Below, piece after piece: positions 45,730 through 58,000 of a DNA stretch of 64,000 bases. Below the pieces are notes generated by a model that saw only the letters and a list, made by a program, of their open reading frames with translations, had not been told where the DNA came from and did no database searches. Source of the stretch: Telmatactis stephensoni (lineage: Eukaryota > Cnidaria > Anthozoa > Actiniaria > Isophelliidae). Made by a program: the position numbers and the translations under genes. Position 1 is the first letter of the stretch; each line of letters begins with the position of its first letter. The stretch spans positions 769,001-833,000 of the forward strand of contig JALIZF010001823.1 of NCBI GenBank assembly GCA_029948255.1. The letters are read 5' to 3'.

Positions 45730-46876
45730 CTATTAGAATTTAGGGGATCCTAATACTAGGATCATCCTACCACTAAGGACCATGCTATCATGGCAAATCA
45801 TCCTAAAGTACCTGCTATACATTTACTGCATTCTGTTAAAAAGGGAATTTGTTTCTTTGCCTCAGGTACTTAAGGATCATCCTACTAAACAGAATTCAGT
45901 AACTGTATTAACAGCTGGTGGGATGATTTGCTTGCTAGGATGACCCTAGTGCCATGTTAAAATTAACACCCTCACAATATTACTGACCTTCAAGATGTAT
46001 AAAGTTTTAAGTTCATTCACGATGGGTGCAAAAAAGGTGTGCAGATCGGGTTCGGAGCCATCACACCAGAAGCCCGCATATAGCATGTATTTTTTTGAAT
46101 ATCTAGATATAGCAGAGGGGAAACAAATGAATTAGAATGTGTTTATGCCTAAAACAAGGTTTTGCGTTGTTTGTTTGATTTTTGTTCGCCAGTCCTCAAT
46201 GTTTATTGTGACGCTCCGTTGTGCTTTGCGTTTTAAACTTCCATAATTGGATTTTAAGCTAAGTGTTACCTCAGTTTTGGTGGAAGCTCATTGATTGTGA
46301 CATAGATAGGCCAGAGACATCCTTTACTGGAAGACTGGTATACTGAAACTCCATCCGTGTTTAAGGTGAATGATAAATTGTTTGGGTTACATAAGAAGCG
46401 TCCTACAAAACAAAAAACAGAATAAAACATTTTAGTTAACAAACATAACAGGTAAAACTCGAAAATTGAGATGACAATAAATCCTGAGTGCTTTCAGATC
46501 GTGTTTGCTTAAAATTAGACAAATGATCGTGTTAGTGTCCACTCCGTCGCCGTGTGACGTGCCAGACATGCCGCACCAATGCCCACGTGTTACCTGGTTA
46601 CACAGGTTCATGTAAGCACGTGGCACTAGAATGGCTTCTTTGCGGTTAAGCAATGTTGCAACTCAACTTGCAACAATTCTTAATCTGCGAACTGGACAAC
46701 CTTTTTGTGATGTGCAGAATTTTTACGAGAACCTGAATGTGAACCACTTTGATTTTGTCATTTAAATGCTCGCATTTCCTACATTTTTATATGATTGAGT
46801 TGGTTTTCTCTGATATTTGATATTTGAATATTCCGAAGGCTTTAACATTCTTGGTTTTCACTTGAGGATCTTATTA

Positions 46877-47100
46877 GGAACGGACCATTAGATTTTTGAG
46901 GGGAGGGTTGGGCAATTTTTGTAGTGCAGGAATTTTTTTCATCGTTAGTGACGATGTACGAATTTAATTTTCACTTTGTATGAACATTTTTAGGGGAATT
47001 TGGCTTTGCACGATTTTTTTTTTCTTCCTTTAGAGCTGTGCTCGAATTTTTTTTTTGGTTATTACCCAACCCTCCCTTTAAAAATCTAATGGTCCGTCCC
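46877..47100. mobile_element. 224-bp Harbinger-like MITE with TTA TSD (tnp2 gene, intron 2)
   Basis: GGAACGGACCATTAGATTTT and AAAATCTAATGGTCCGTCCC termini with TTA on each side (46874-46876, 47101-47103). Inner arms include GGGAGGGTTGGG / CCCAACCCTCCC. A 3-bp TTA duplication is typical of PIF/Harbinger insertions. Confidence 0.88.
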
Positions 47101-48175
47101 TTAGTAGTTTTTGTTTCACGAATTTAGTGCATGCACTCTACTGATCAGTATACCATTACCTCTATACTATATCTACTGAGCTAACTGATAGAACCTGTTA
47201 TCAACAATCGTTTTGTCTGCTTAATACATTTCGTTAACTTCACTGTGAATAGTCATTGAACCTCAAATCCATATACATGGCTAATGAAAAGCCTCAGTTC
47301 TCGGTAATTAACAAACGATAACTAAAACGCACATACCTGGCTTTGTATAATATTTATAATATTTTCCATGGCACATGTCCGCAACTGCGTTTCCTCTATG
47401 ACAAGAGCGTGAAGTGCGATCTTGGATGTGTTGTCTTATTTTTGGATCTGAGAGGAATGAACATATTGTTGATATTAGTTTGCTGTTTGCAAAAAATAAT
47501 TCAGTAAGCTAAATAACAAAACTAAAAACTGCTGTTGCTTTGGAAAGTAAATGATATAATATATGTGTGCATTTTACCCGATAAAATTTTCCTCAGTTGC
47601 CTCTTTAAATCCATGGTGACAAACGTTTTCACCTTGCAGTTCTTTTTGATGCATTTGCGGCGTCTGCACAGTTTACCCCTGCGGAGAAATCGCTTGCATA
47701 CAGAGCAATATTGATGCATGCTTGGTTCTTCAATATGGAACATCTTATTAAGATATTTCTTAAGAGTGTAAAGGCTGCTGGGCATCTTGTTGTTGTTTGG
47801 TAGCACTGTCTTCAAAAGAAGAATTAATACCCCCACACACTCCCCTGTGAAATTAAACTGTAGGGCCAACAGCATTAGAAAGACACACATAGAGGCCTTG
47901 GATACCCTTGAGCCTGTGAACAGGGGTTCGTCGTCAAACTGGAAATTAATGCCTTCTTCTTCTTCCTCTGTAAATTCTGCTTCCTCTACTTCTTCAAATT
48001 CGCCTTCCTCTCCTCCCCCTTCCTCTACTTGTTCACTTTCTTCCTCGAGTTCTCTAGTTTCTTGGACGGGCTCATCGTGTATGATTTTTTTCCGCTTTTC
48101 TGCCCTTCTATGCCTTAAAGTTCTCAAGGGAACCGCTGCAGATTGATCGCACAGATATCGCTTCCTTGAAGCCAT

Positions 48176-48463
48176 GACACCTTTGATTTCAACTCCTCGT
48201 TTTGTTTCGTATTTTGTTTAGTCTAGTTGTCATGGTGAGAAAATGATTTCAGCCAATCAAAGTGCTTAGATAATATAAGAAATTAATCTCAGCCAATCAA
48301 AATGCTTTACCCCAGCTAACACGTTTATAGAGGAACTCCCCGCCTCATTCACCTGGACGTCACCAACACGTACAGGGTTGGAAGCTATAATAGCTTATCA
48401 GTGAAGCTGAAAAGTTTTCTGTTTACCAAGTAAACCCACTGTTTCTGTGTTTAACAAAAGGTA
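48176..48463. promoter_or_regulatory. Putative divergent promoter between tnp2 gene and a + strand transcript
   Basis: The tnp2 gene starts at 48175 on the minus strand. On the plus strand a candidate non-coding exon ends at 48460 with a perfect donor (CAAAAG|GTAAGT). Between them a short direct repeat TCAGCCAATCAAARTGCTT occurs at about 48249 and 48292; each copy contains an inverted-CCAAT-like ATTGG on its complement. No TATA box is evident. Promoter function is inferred from position. Confidence 0.35.
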
Positions 48464-49448
48464 AGTAGGTAAGATAAATCTATGGCTGTAATGTAAAATT
48501 TATATATGGGTGTACGATGGAATGGCTAGGACCTTTTTTGCCGGACCGCTAAAGTGAAGAAGAGCAGCTAAAGCCGTTGAGAAAAAATTATATATTCGAA
48601 CAATTTTGTTAATGGAAACTGATTTTCCAACTGTATTTATCAGTATCATTAAGTTTTTATTTCATCACTTTTATGTTCCAGAATTGCTTTTCTTATCTTT
48701 TCACTTTTTTCAGTTTTTTACGTCAGTGCGTGCGTTTAGTTTCTTGCCATACTACGTGCGTCTTTACAAAGTAGAAAGATTTCTTAAAAAACAGAGCTAC
48801 ATAATTTCTTTTATTTACTTGTTCATTTGAAATGTTTTCCTCTTCTTGATGCAAAGTATGTAAGTCAATTTTTATGTCATTTTTTCGTGTCCAAAGAAAA
48901 AAATCTCACAGAGCTAAGCTGAACGGTACATGCCGAAACTGAGATCTTGGACTGGCATCCCTGACTTCATGTAAAAGCAACTAAGAGAATCCAATTCTTT
49001 TACAGTTACACTTTTTTACAGTTTAAACAAATTATAGTGATTAGTTTATGTCTTTTGATAAGGCAAGGTTTATCTTTCGCATAGTTTCCAACTAAACGCG
49101 GCCGGCGGCCAGTATCATTTTTCGGTGACCCCAAAGAATCAATTCTGAATGAAACTGAATGAAACACTCTCTAGAAAGGATGAAAGGCAAACCTTTTTTC
49201 TGGTATCGAAGAACTTAGTAGTGAAATCGAACAAAGCAAGTTGTATTTGTTGTTGTAGTTTTTTCGGTTGTTTTTGTTGTTGCTTTGAAACGCCCGCCAT
49301 GACTGTCACATCTTTTTCTTGATCGTACTGAAGCTTAGATGATAAGTATTTGAAATATTTGAAATATTTGTGATAGAACGACAACATAAATATAAGTGTT
49401 TTCCCTAAGGATTCTAACAATTTTGTGTATTCAATTTTTTTGTCGCAG

Positions 49449-49621
49449 GATTTAACCTATACGATGGATCAGGACCAATATGCATTCACCAAAAAGGATG
49501 GAGCACCTCTCGAAAATGAGGAGATGGAGGTTCAAATGGTGTCAAAGCTGGACACCATTAAAGCAGACAGAAATGGAGTGGACATCTGCACTTTCATTCA
49601 TAAGAAAAGTACCTGGGAAGG
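49449..49621 (+). CDS. Start exon of an unrecognised small protein
   Basis: Acceptor TTTTGTCGCAG at 49448, ATG at 49464-49466, and about 52 codons (MDQDQYAFTKKDGAP..., ...FIHKKSTWEG) to a donor GG|GTACGT at 49621. An upstream non-coding exon probably ends at 48460. The sequence is hydrophilic with no known domain. If the 49621 donor is not used, the frame continues to 49748. It may be the second gene of the tnp2 element, since such elements often carry two genes, or a host gene; the sequence does not decide. Confidence 0.4.
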
Positions 49622-49749
49622 GTACGTCTTATGCTATTACGGTGAGAAGAAAAACACAATTAACCTTACCTTTATCTTTAGATTTTTTCTTGATTTCCTG
49701 TTTTGCTGCAAGGCTCCTTCAATGAGGTATCATGAAAAACAAGAATGAT

Positions 49750-50114
49750 GGACAAAAAATTCAATTTGAATAACTGTGAAAAACAATAAATTTCAAAGAA
49801 AGAATAACATACTAAAGATCATGGAGCTAAGAGAAATTCGATAGATTCGATCGAAGCTCGATCTAGTGATTGAGCTTACAAATGCAGTTCAAGATCTTTT
49901 GAGGTCTTTGAGTCTTTTTAGAACTATTATTTTAAGCTTTATGGAAATAGAACTTGCCTGATCGAACATTTAACCAATAATTCTTGTCCATGAAATCTAC
50001 CTAGATATTATCAAAATAGAAGAAGACATTCAAAATTCTCTTCGTAGTGAGCACCATCAATTGGTGTCAAATTGAAATTTGAATTATGGCAGTATCACAG
50101 GAAGCCCAATCGCA
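49750..50114. other. Spacer
   Basis: Contains a CAATAAA at about 49785 that could end the plus-strand transcript. Otherwise nothing recognised. Confidence 0.35.
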
Positions 50115-50182
50115 CGTACAATCGAACGTTTAATCTCATTGCATGTAATTTCATGCAATGTGATTAGACGTTCAATTGTACG
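50115..50182. repeat. 68-bp hairpin
   Basis: CGTACAATCGAACGTTTAATC...GCATG and its near complement CATGC...GATTAGACGTTCAATTGTACG with a short TAATT loop. Confidence 0.85.
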
Positions 50183-51241
50183 TTATAACGCTGGGTATTT
50201 CTATGTTTGTACAATTTATAAAAGATGAGAAAAAAATCTTCACACTTCCCACAAAAAAGTTCCACAAGCTACAAAGCGCAAGATGTGTGATATTGCGTTA
50301 CTAAACGTGACGTTCTTCAAAGGAATTTGATTGGCTATCCTGGAGTACAACCCGCTTCGTCACAAAAATGGTCGAAGTATTACGACAAGCGACTAAAAAT
50401 GTTCACAAAAGAGTAAAAAAAGAACATTGAGGAAAATGAAAGGGGGAAAACACGAGCAAGCAATTCAGTGAAACAAATACAAATCTTGTATAAAAATGGT
50501 ATCATCAACACTCGAATGTAAACTTTACTTCGTCATTATGATGTTTACGGTTTTTACAATAAATATTTTCAACTATTTATCATTAAAAAATTAAAATTCT
50601 AAAAACATACGATTTTAGGCCACCTATAGTTCTTTCATCATGCAATGTATGACAACGAAACGTTTTAAAGCAAAAAAGTAGTTTGAAAAAGTGTATTTTT
50701 CCGAATGATTTTGTATGAAATTTTTCCCGCCATTTTTTGGCGGGAAAATATGAAACTAAAAAATTCATAACTCCACTTCCACTCATCCGATTTGAAAACG
50801 GTTTTCAGTTTTGAGATTGTTACTTTAAGAGAAACAATATAATGTAACTTTGGAAAAAATCTGAAAATTTCGATTAAATTTAAAGTTGCGCATTTTTGGG
50901 GTGATTTATGCCCACCGCGAACATTTATCCAAAAAGGTACTTCTAACAGCACATGTGGCTATAGCTTAGAATATCTAAATGCAAGGCATATTAAATATTA
51001 TGTTCTGTAGAATTCTACAGAGTACTAAAGTACAACTAAACACTTGATGTGGGCTTCCTGTGGTAAATATCAAAATACGCTCTTGACTGCTAAAGTAATA
51101 TATAAGCTTAATTCCAGAACAGATAAGGTTTTAAATGCTTCATATTTTTGTTTTTGAAGCACCAAATACAAATATCTTAATTCGTTTCAAAGAGTAAAAT
51201 CGAACGTGAGAATAAAAGTCAGCTGCCAGGTTTCATCAACA
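50183..51241. other. Spacer, no gene recognised
   Basis: AT-rich; open frames at 50583-50952 (minus) show no domain. Confidence 0.4.
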
Positions 51242-51600
51242 CATAGTTAATAGAGGGGACTGGTTAGGAAGCCTTTTGTTATATGTCTTTGTTCATTTTT
51301 TTCAACCGTGACCGTGCACAAATCTTTTATTTTTTCATTGTTTCGCCTTAATTGCCATGGTTGAGCAACTGAACCCAAATGTTTCTTTTCCGCTGCTTGT
51401 TCGATGTATTCTAGTTCAAAATTAATTATATTAGAATATTTCAATAAATAATCCAATAGACAACATTTCGGTTCATTCATATAGCCATTTTCTAATGAAT
51501 TTAAACAAACTTTGTGCACGGTCAAGACCAGTTCAACATCCAGACTAGAACAAAGAAATGTAACAAAAGGCTTCCTAACCATTCCCCTCTATTAACTATG
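51242..51600. mobile_element. 359-bp MITE with 7-bp TSD
   Basis: CATAGTTAATAGAGGGGACT...GGTTAGGAAGCC at the left and its complement at the right (~53 bp). ATCAACA flanks both ends exactly (51235-51241, 51601-51607). A 111-codon frame across it is a by-product. Confidence 0.9.
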
Positions 51601-51607
51601 ATCAACA

Positions 51608-52490
51608 TTATGAAAATGACAGTCTTAAATTTCAAAAGTCATCCCTATTCTTTGTGGGCATGACATTATGAAAAGGCTAGAATGTAAACTATAAATCTCT
51701 AAAACCTGGCTCCTTAGTATTTTTTGTGTACATCAAAGAAAGAAGTTGCTCCTGAAAGTTAATTAGGCTACTTACAATCTGTTGTTTAGTTTATTTGTCA
51801 CGCAATACTGTCACACTTACACATAGAGCCTTAAAACAAGCAAATTGGCAGGATTAATAATATGTATTTGGCTTGGTCCATTGAAGTAAATTTTATTTTG
51901 TAAACATAGTTATCAGAATATGTGAATTAGATGCAGTTAGGGCATGATTTATTTGACTCTTGATATTGAAGCCGCCATGCTGGTCTACAGTTGTGGTACG
52001 CCAACATGGTGGCCCATACATTTCTTACTAAAATGTCAGCATATTTCAACGCTTATGTCTTTGAAACGAAAAGTCAAGAAATTCACCATAATTGTAAATC
52101 AAAGACAGAAGTCCAAAACCCAGCAATAAGTACCTTCGGAGTCGAGGCAAGTCACGTTGTCGCATGATTTCCAAAATGCGCTAGACCTCTTCCTCAGTCC
52201 CTGCTCGGTTTGCACATTTGCAACGTAGACGATAGATAGAAAAGGTAAACCTAGACTCGTGCCGGCCTATAGCCTGGGCACAAGTAAATAGACAGCTTTT
52301 GTAAAAGTTGGCCAAGGTTAGAGTTGTATGTACATCTATACAAGGTTTTAATTAGCTGAAGATCTAGCTACATGTAGATGTCATGCATTACATGCAATTC
52401 ATAAAATTACTTTCAATAACAATACTTGACATTACTTACATTGTTATAAAAATCTGTTATGGGAATGGTATCATTTTGTTTTTTTCTTTC
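51608..52490. other. Spacer with recurring hairpin element
   Basis: GAAGCCGCCATGCTGGTCTA...GTACGCCAACATGGTGGCCC at about 51969-52014 belongs to the same hairpin family as 19117 and 39470. No exon recognised. Confidence 0.5.
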
Positions 52491-52495
52491 TGCTT

Positions 52496-53036
<541 letters not shown>

Positions 53037-53182
53037 CTTAGCAAAGAAGAAGAAAAAAAATGTCAATATTTTTTATTTTTAAGTGTTGAATATTAATAAA
53101 CGATTGTTCATATATAGCTAAATAGAGAAAACATTTATATTGCATCCAAACCTCTTTCGCTACCCAGCCATTTGGCGTCCTC

Positions 53183-53779
53183 GGAGACCCAGGGCGTCAG
53201 GGAGGGGGGAGGGGAGCGGAGGGGAAAGGAAAGAGGGCAAAAGGACGCCCTGGGCTTTTGACTACCCCTAACTTGTCTTGAGGCCAAACATCAACAAAGA
53301 CTCTGATTGGCCTCATTATGATTTAATTATAATGAGGCCAATCAGGAGCGTTTGTGCCATTAGATTAAAATCATCTAGAATTACCAGTAAGCAAGTTGAC
53401 CCCACGCATCGCCACGACTTTAAACAATACAAGCTGTCATGTTTAATTTGAAAAGAACCATGTTTCCAGCTCACCGCGACTTTTAAACAATAGATACGCA
53501 ATCTATTTCATGTATTTTGCTATAGCAATGAGTTTAGAGTGAAAAATATAGATAAATTGCAAAGACCTTGGTGAAACAAGATGTATTTGAGGAACTTCTC
53601 ACAGGATATGGCTGGGCAACTGTCACTATATCAAAGCGATAATTGAAATGAGCCAGATATTTTTGTCATTTGAACTTTGTTTACGTTAGACCATCTAATT
53701 GGATTAATTTTGGCCTCAAGACAAGTTAGGGGTAGTCAAAAGCCCAGGGCGTCCTTTTGCCCTCTTTCCTCTCCCCTCC
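53183..53779. mobile_element. Second GGACCCAGGGCG element
   Basis: GGAGACCCAGGGCGTCAGGG, polypurine run, AAAAGGACGCCCTGGGCTTT, TGACTACCCCTAACTTGTCT at the left and the complement at about 53705-53779. Internal palindrome CTGATTGGCCTCATTATGAT...ATAATGAGGCCAATCAG near 53301-53345. Shares ACTTG...GTTGACCCCACGCATCG with the RecQ-bearing copy at 42548. The right terminus lacks the last GACCCAGGGCG, so it is truncated. Confidence 0.82.
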
Positions 53780-54039
53780 ATTTGGGAGCTTTTTGAATTC
53801 TATGGCAAGCCATTCCTTCACCTCGTTTTTTTTATGCGTTTTTCTGGCTTTCTCTAGCTCATGGATAGATTTTTTTGAATTTTGAAACGGTCTTAGTTGG
53901 GAATCAAGCGCCTTTCTGAGATTTTTGTTTTCCTCTCCAATCGAGGCAACTTGTCTTTGAAGTTGATCGATGCGAGTTTTCAACTAAAATATTCGATGAA
54001 ACTTGTCCGCCATTTTGTTTGTTGTCTTTTGCAGGTTTA

Positions 54040-54132
54040 TACTTCATGGCTGAATGTCCACATAGTCGCTCTTAGGGTTAGGTTTAGGGTAAATATTAGG
54101 AAGACGACTATATGGCATTCAGCCATGAAGTA
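54040..54132. mobile_element. 93-bp hairpin MITE with telomere-like core
   Basis: TACTTCATGGCTGAATG at the left and CATTCAGCCATGAAGTA at the right, with CATAGTCG / CGACTATATG inner pairing. The loop holds TTAGGGTTAGGTTTAGGG. Confidence 0.82.
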
Positions 54133-56765
54133 CTTACCCTTTTGCAAGCTAGGTCCCAGATCTCCACCAGGTCTCGAAAACTGTCAAATATAATAGTTCT
54201 CACAAGAATTTCAACCTTTCTTTGAAATCACATATATAAGGCCATGTGCCAAGAACCTTTCTAAGCGCAGTTGGCAAACGACTTGAACGGAGTTGGAGGG
54301 ACCAAAGAACTAGGAGAGACATGGAGAAAGGAAGGAAACCAAAGTAAGTTAAATTGTATAGGAACTCCAAGAGAACTAACGACGAATTATAAAAGTTGAA
54401 CTAATAAGAACTGTCTTGAGCTAAATTCTTCGCTCGCCCGAAAAAATCGATAATATTCTTGTTCTCATCTTTATTCGCTAGTGTTCTGAAGAATATTTGG
54501 CATAGTATTCTTGGTTGTTTTACCAAGCAAGTAATGTATATTCTAACTCAAAGCTCAAAACGTATCACCAACACCAGACTAGGTCGACGCTTTAAGCCAC
54601 TTCACGCTTTCGTCCGCCATTTTGAATTGGGGCAAACGCGCGAAAATTTATAGAAATCTGGATCACTTTGACTTACCATAACTCGGCTCAATTTTGTCGG
54701 ATTTTCAAAATTTAAACTTCAATGATTTGCAGACATGCCATGCCATGTGTCGAAATGAAAATAAGGCTCGTACAAGCATTTTAAGGTGATTCCTCTGTAA
54801 TAGATCCTCCCGATAGAAATCGCTTAAAATTTATTTTGTAGGTTTTGAGTTACTTATCTCGTAACTAACAAGAAAAATAGGGGGTCACAGTACTTGTTTA
54901 GGAAATATTTGGCTTGATAGACAAGGATATTTTAGCGATTTCGCGCGAACGTTCGATGTTTTCCAGCTAATTCGTTGATATGTCTATCTGGTCTCAGATA
55001 GATCGTACTGCAACTTAAAACTGTTTGAGATTAAAACATGCAACACTAAATAATCAGTTTACCAACCTCTTTCTAGCATGGAAAGGCGGTCAATCGCTTT
55101 TAAAAGAGTTTGCTTAACTTTGCATAAACTTTCTTTTGGTTGTTTGTCCGCCATTTTAGTGAGCACGAATGTGAACACGTGCTAGGGACATTGTGGTACA
55201 CTATGGGGAAGGGGCTGGGATACTACAGATGAGCCCATGATATCAATTATGTATTGGATTGCGGTTGGATGTTGAGTTTCGAAAGGTTGCAAGTCGATTG
55301 ACGAAAACTTGCTTGTTGAATGGAAAAGGTACCCGAATACGAAAAGTAGCACTGATGTAGAATTACGAAATATAGCATGTCAAATTTGAAAACTAAGCAT
55401 TAAAATGTACAATGTGGTATGTCAAATACATAATGTCAATATGAAAACAAAAAGTACAGCATAAAATGCAAAGTTTGAAATTTGGCCCCGATTGTACGCC
55501 ATAAAAAAGGGCACTTTTTTGAGAAGGGAATGGGGTGAGTTTCGCAAAACAAAGATTAGAAAAATTTCCAAAATCAAGTTTTGTATCCTTTTTGATTATA
55601 CCTTGAAAGTCGCAATTTATGCTTATTGAACCATGCGCAGTAGGCGTGCGCGGTAGGAATTACCTTAAAACAGGGGTTAAACTGTTTTTGGACAGTCAAA
55701 TTGTTTTTGGACTGAGATTAATAAGCAACTTTGCCTGTCAAAGTTGCTTATTAAACAACTTTGCCTGTCAAATTTGCTTATTAACCAACTTTGACATACA
55801 AGACAAAAATTGACTTTCATCAGCCGCCATTACAGAAAATACTTTGAAGGACAAAAACTCACTAGAAGAGATTGGCTCCTCAAACTAAAAGTATAAAGTT
55901 ACAAAGCTACCGACATTTAAAAAACAAAAATGCAGTTTTGAATCGTACTTTATCAATATGCAAATGAGGGGAGGAAAAGTGGGCGGAGAAACTGGAAGCT
56001 TTCCTCGCTTGATGATTGGCTGTCAATAGACGTAAACAAATGATGATTGGTCAAAAAATGAGCTGACCAGAGCTGACTTCAAAATGGTTTTCCAAAAACT
56101 TCTGAAGACGATCCCAACAGCCAGATAACAAAGTGAATATAAATTTTGAGAATGTCGAAAAAAGTAAAAATCTTCACAATACATTTTACAGAACAAAGAA
56201 TTAAAGTTTTATGAAAATTCTACTTTTGGATGCTTTGGTTTTTAACTCGTGGATTGCAAATCCACGAGTTATCGTGAGGGGTCAAAATATGCAAATGATC
56301 AGCTTACTACTTCGTGTATGACAACATGAAATGGCACTATTCAATCTATCTATTGTCTAACGAGAATGGTGCCATACATAAAGTAGTAACCTATGTCACT
56401 CACTCACTCACTCGAACACTGTTAAAGTATGCTACTGGGCATGCTCGATGGAATTGACCGCAGGCCGAAAGTAATGTGGGCTCTTGGTACGAGATTAAAG
56501 GAAATATGTATTTTATTCCGGGACTCCCGAAGGACTCCCGAACTATTAACAGATGAACAATATTTGCTTTTCACGATTTATGTAGAAATCAGGCTATAGA
56601 CAAAATTTATATTTAGTTAAGAACAGCATTGACTAGAAACACTCCCAGATATAAGATACTAAATGAGTTCAAATAGACCAGCGTTGTAGTCGCAAAGTAT
56701 GTTGATTCTGAGCTATCCTGTTGCATTTAAATGGGGTTTAGGAAAATAATTGAGTTAAAATAGCC
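54133..56765. other. Spacer with short repeats
   Basis: A 32-bp tandem (CAACTTTGCCTGTCAAA..TTGCTTATTAA) is present 2.5 times at about 55724-55800. A hairpin CGTGGATTGCAAATCCACG lies near 56249, and (CACT)n at 56398-56414. No gene recognised. Confidence 0.5.
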
Positions 56766-58000
56766 ATTTAACTTCGAAATATTGCAGTCATTGACATTAG
56801 TCTTCTTAGTTTAAATGCCGAAAAAACGAGTAAAAATTATCGAACATTAATAGACATAGAAGTCTTTGTAATACTAGTATTGACTCCGAACCATATTGAT
56901 TCCGAACTAATTAATTAATTTTGAATCCTGGTTTATATAAAATGGTCCAACATGAGCATGGATTATTGTATAGATCAATAGACATTGAAGTCTTCGTAAT
57001 ACTAGTATCGACTCCGAACTATATTAATTCCGAACTCTGATTAATTTTGAATCCTGGTTTATTGTATTATAATTCAGTAGTTAAAATAGTCAAATATGAT
57101 CATGGAATATCGTAGATTGATAGACATAGTAGTCTTCTTAATACTATAGAAAATATTGCAATATTGCAGTCGTAGACATTAGTCTTCTTAGTTTAAATGC
57201 CGAAAAAATGAGTAAAAAATATCGAACATTAATAGACATAGAAGTCTTTGTAATACTAGTATTGACTCCGAACCATATTGATTCCGAACTAATTAATTAA
57301 TTTTGAATCCTGGTTTATATAAAATGGTCCAACATGAGCATGGATTATTGTATAGATCAATAGACATTGAAGTCTTCGTAATACTAGTATCGACTCCGAA
57401 CCATATTAATTCCGAACTCTGATTAATTTTGAATCCTGGTTTATTGTATTATAATTCAGTAGTTAAAATAGTCAAATATGATCATGGAATATCGTAGATT
57501 GATAGACATAGTAGTCTTCTTAATACTATAGAATTGATTCCGAACTATGCTCAATTAACTTTGGATACTAGTTAAAATAGTGATAATAAATTACTATCAC
57601 TGAAGTGGTATAAATAAATCGCTATCACTAAAGTAGTAATAAAAACTAAAAACTTGAAACTTGATCCTAGTTAAAATTGTCCAACATGATCATGGAATAT
57701 CGTAGTTTAATCGACAGAGTAGTCTTCTTAATACTAGCATTGATTCCGAACCATGCTTAACTACCTTTAAATCCTTGTTTATAAATGTTTATACTTATGG
57801 AATATTGCAAAGTTATCGACATAGTAATCTTCTTAATCAGACTAGTATTGATTTCGAACTATGCTTACATGATTACCTTTCAATCCTAGCTAAGATATAA
57901 TAATTTAGTTAAAATATTGAAACATAATTATGGGATATCAGGATTCATAGACATAGTCGTCTTGTTAATACTAGCGTTGATTCTGAACCATGTGTAACTA
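56766..58000. repeat. Degenerate satellite with ~390-bp tandem duplication
   Basis: The core GACATAGAAGTCTTCGTAATACTAG..TTGA.TCCGAAC.AT appears about nine times (near 56866, 56982, 57124, 57236, 57363, 57504, 57713, 57809, 57950). The block at about 56779-57150 is repeated almost exactly at about 57169-57532, so the array has a higher-order duplication. Confidence 0.88.

Larger units (their letters stand above)
44645..48175 (-). pseudogene. tnp2-type (EnSpm/CACTA-like) transposase gene, N-terminal exons
   Basis: Exons with consensus borders: 48175-47578 (ATG start; acidic stretch residues 44-72; helical segment; CSVCKRF...CRRRKCIKKNC zinc knuckles near residues 157-180), 47447-47337 (DRTSRSCHRGNAVADMCHGK then YYKYYTKPG), 46402-46270 (NNLSFTLNTDGVSVYQSSS then WPIYVTINELPPKLR) and 46102-45988 (YSKKYMLYAGFWCDGSEPDL, NELKTLYILK). 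Their phases fit. Two further exon-like pieces follow: 44917-44807 (MLFLTTTDLPARAFLLNMKC) and 44765-44645 (GANALHRIWPFKRNNPRRTK). Their phases are off by one, suggesting decay or misplaced borders. LNTDGV...WPIYVTINELPP and DLPARA are hallmarks of the tnp2 family. The catalytic half is not found. Confidence 0.72.
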
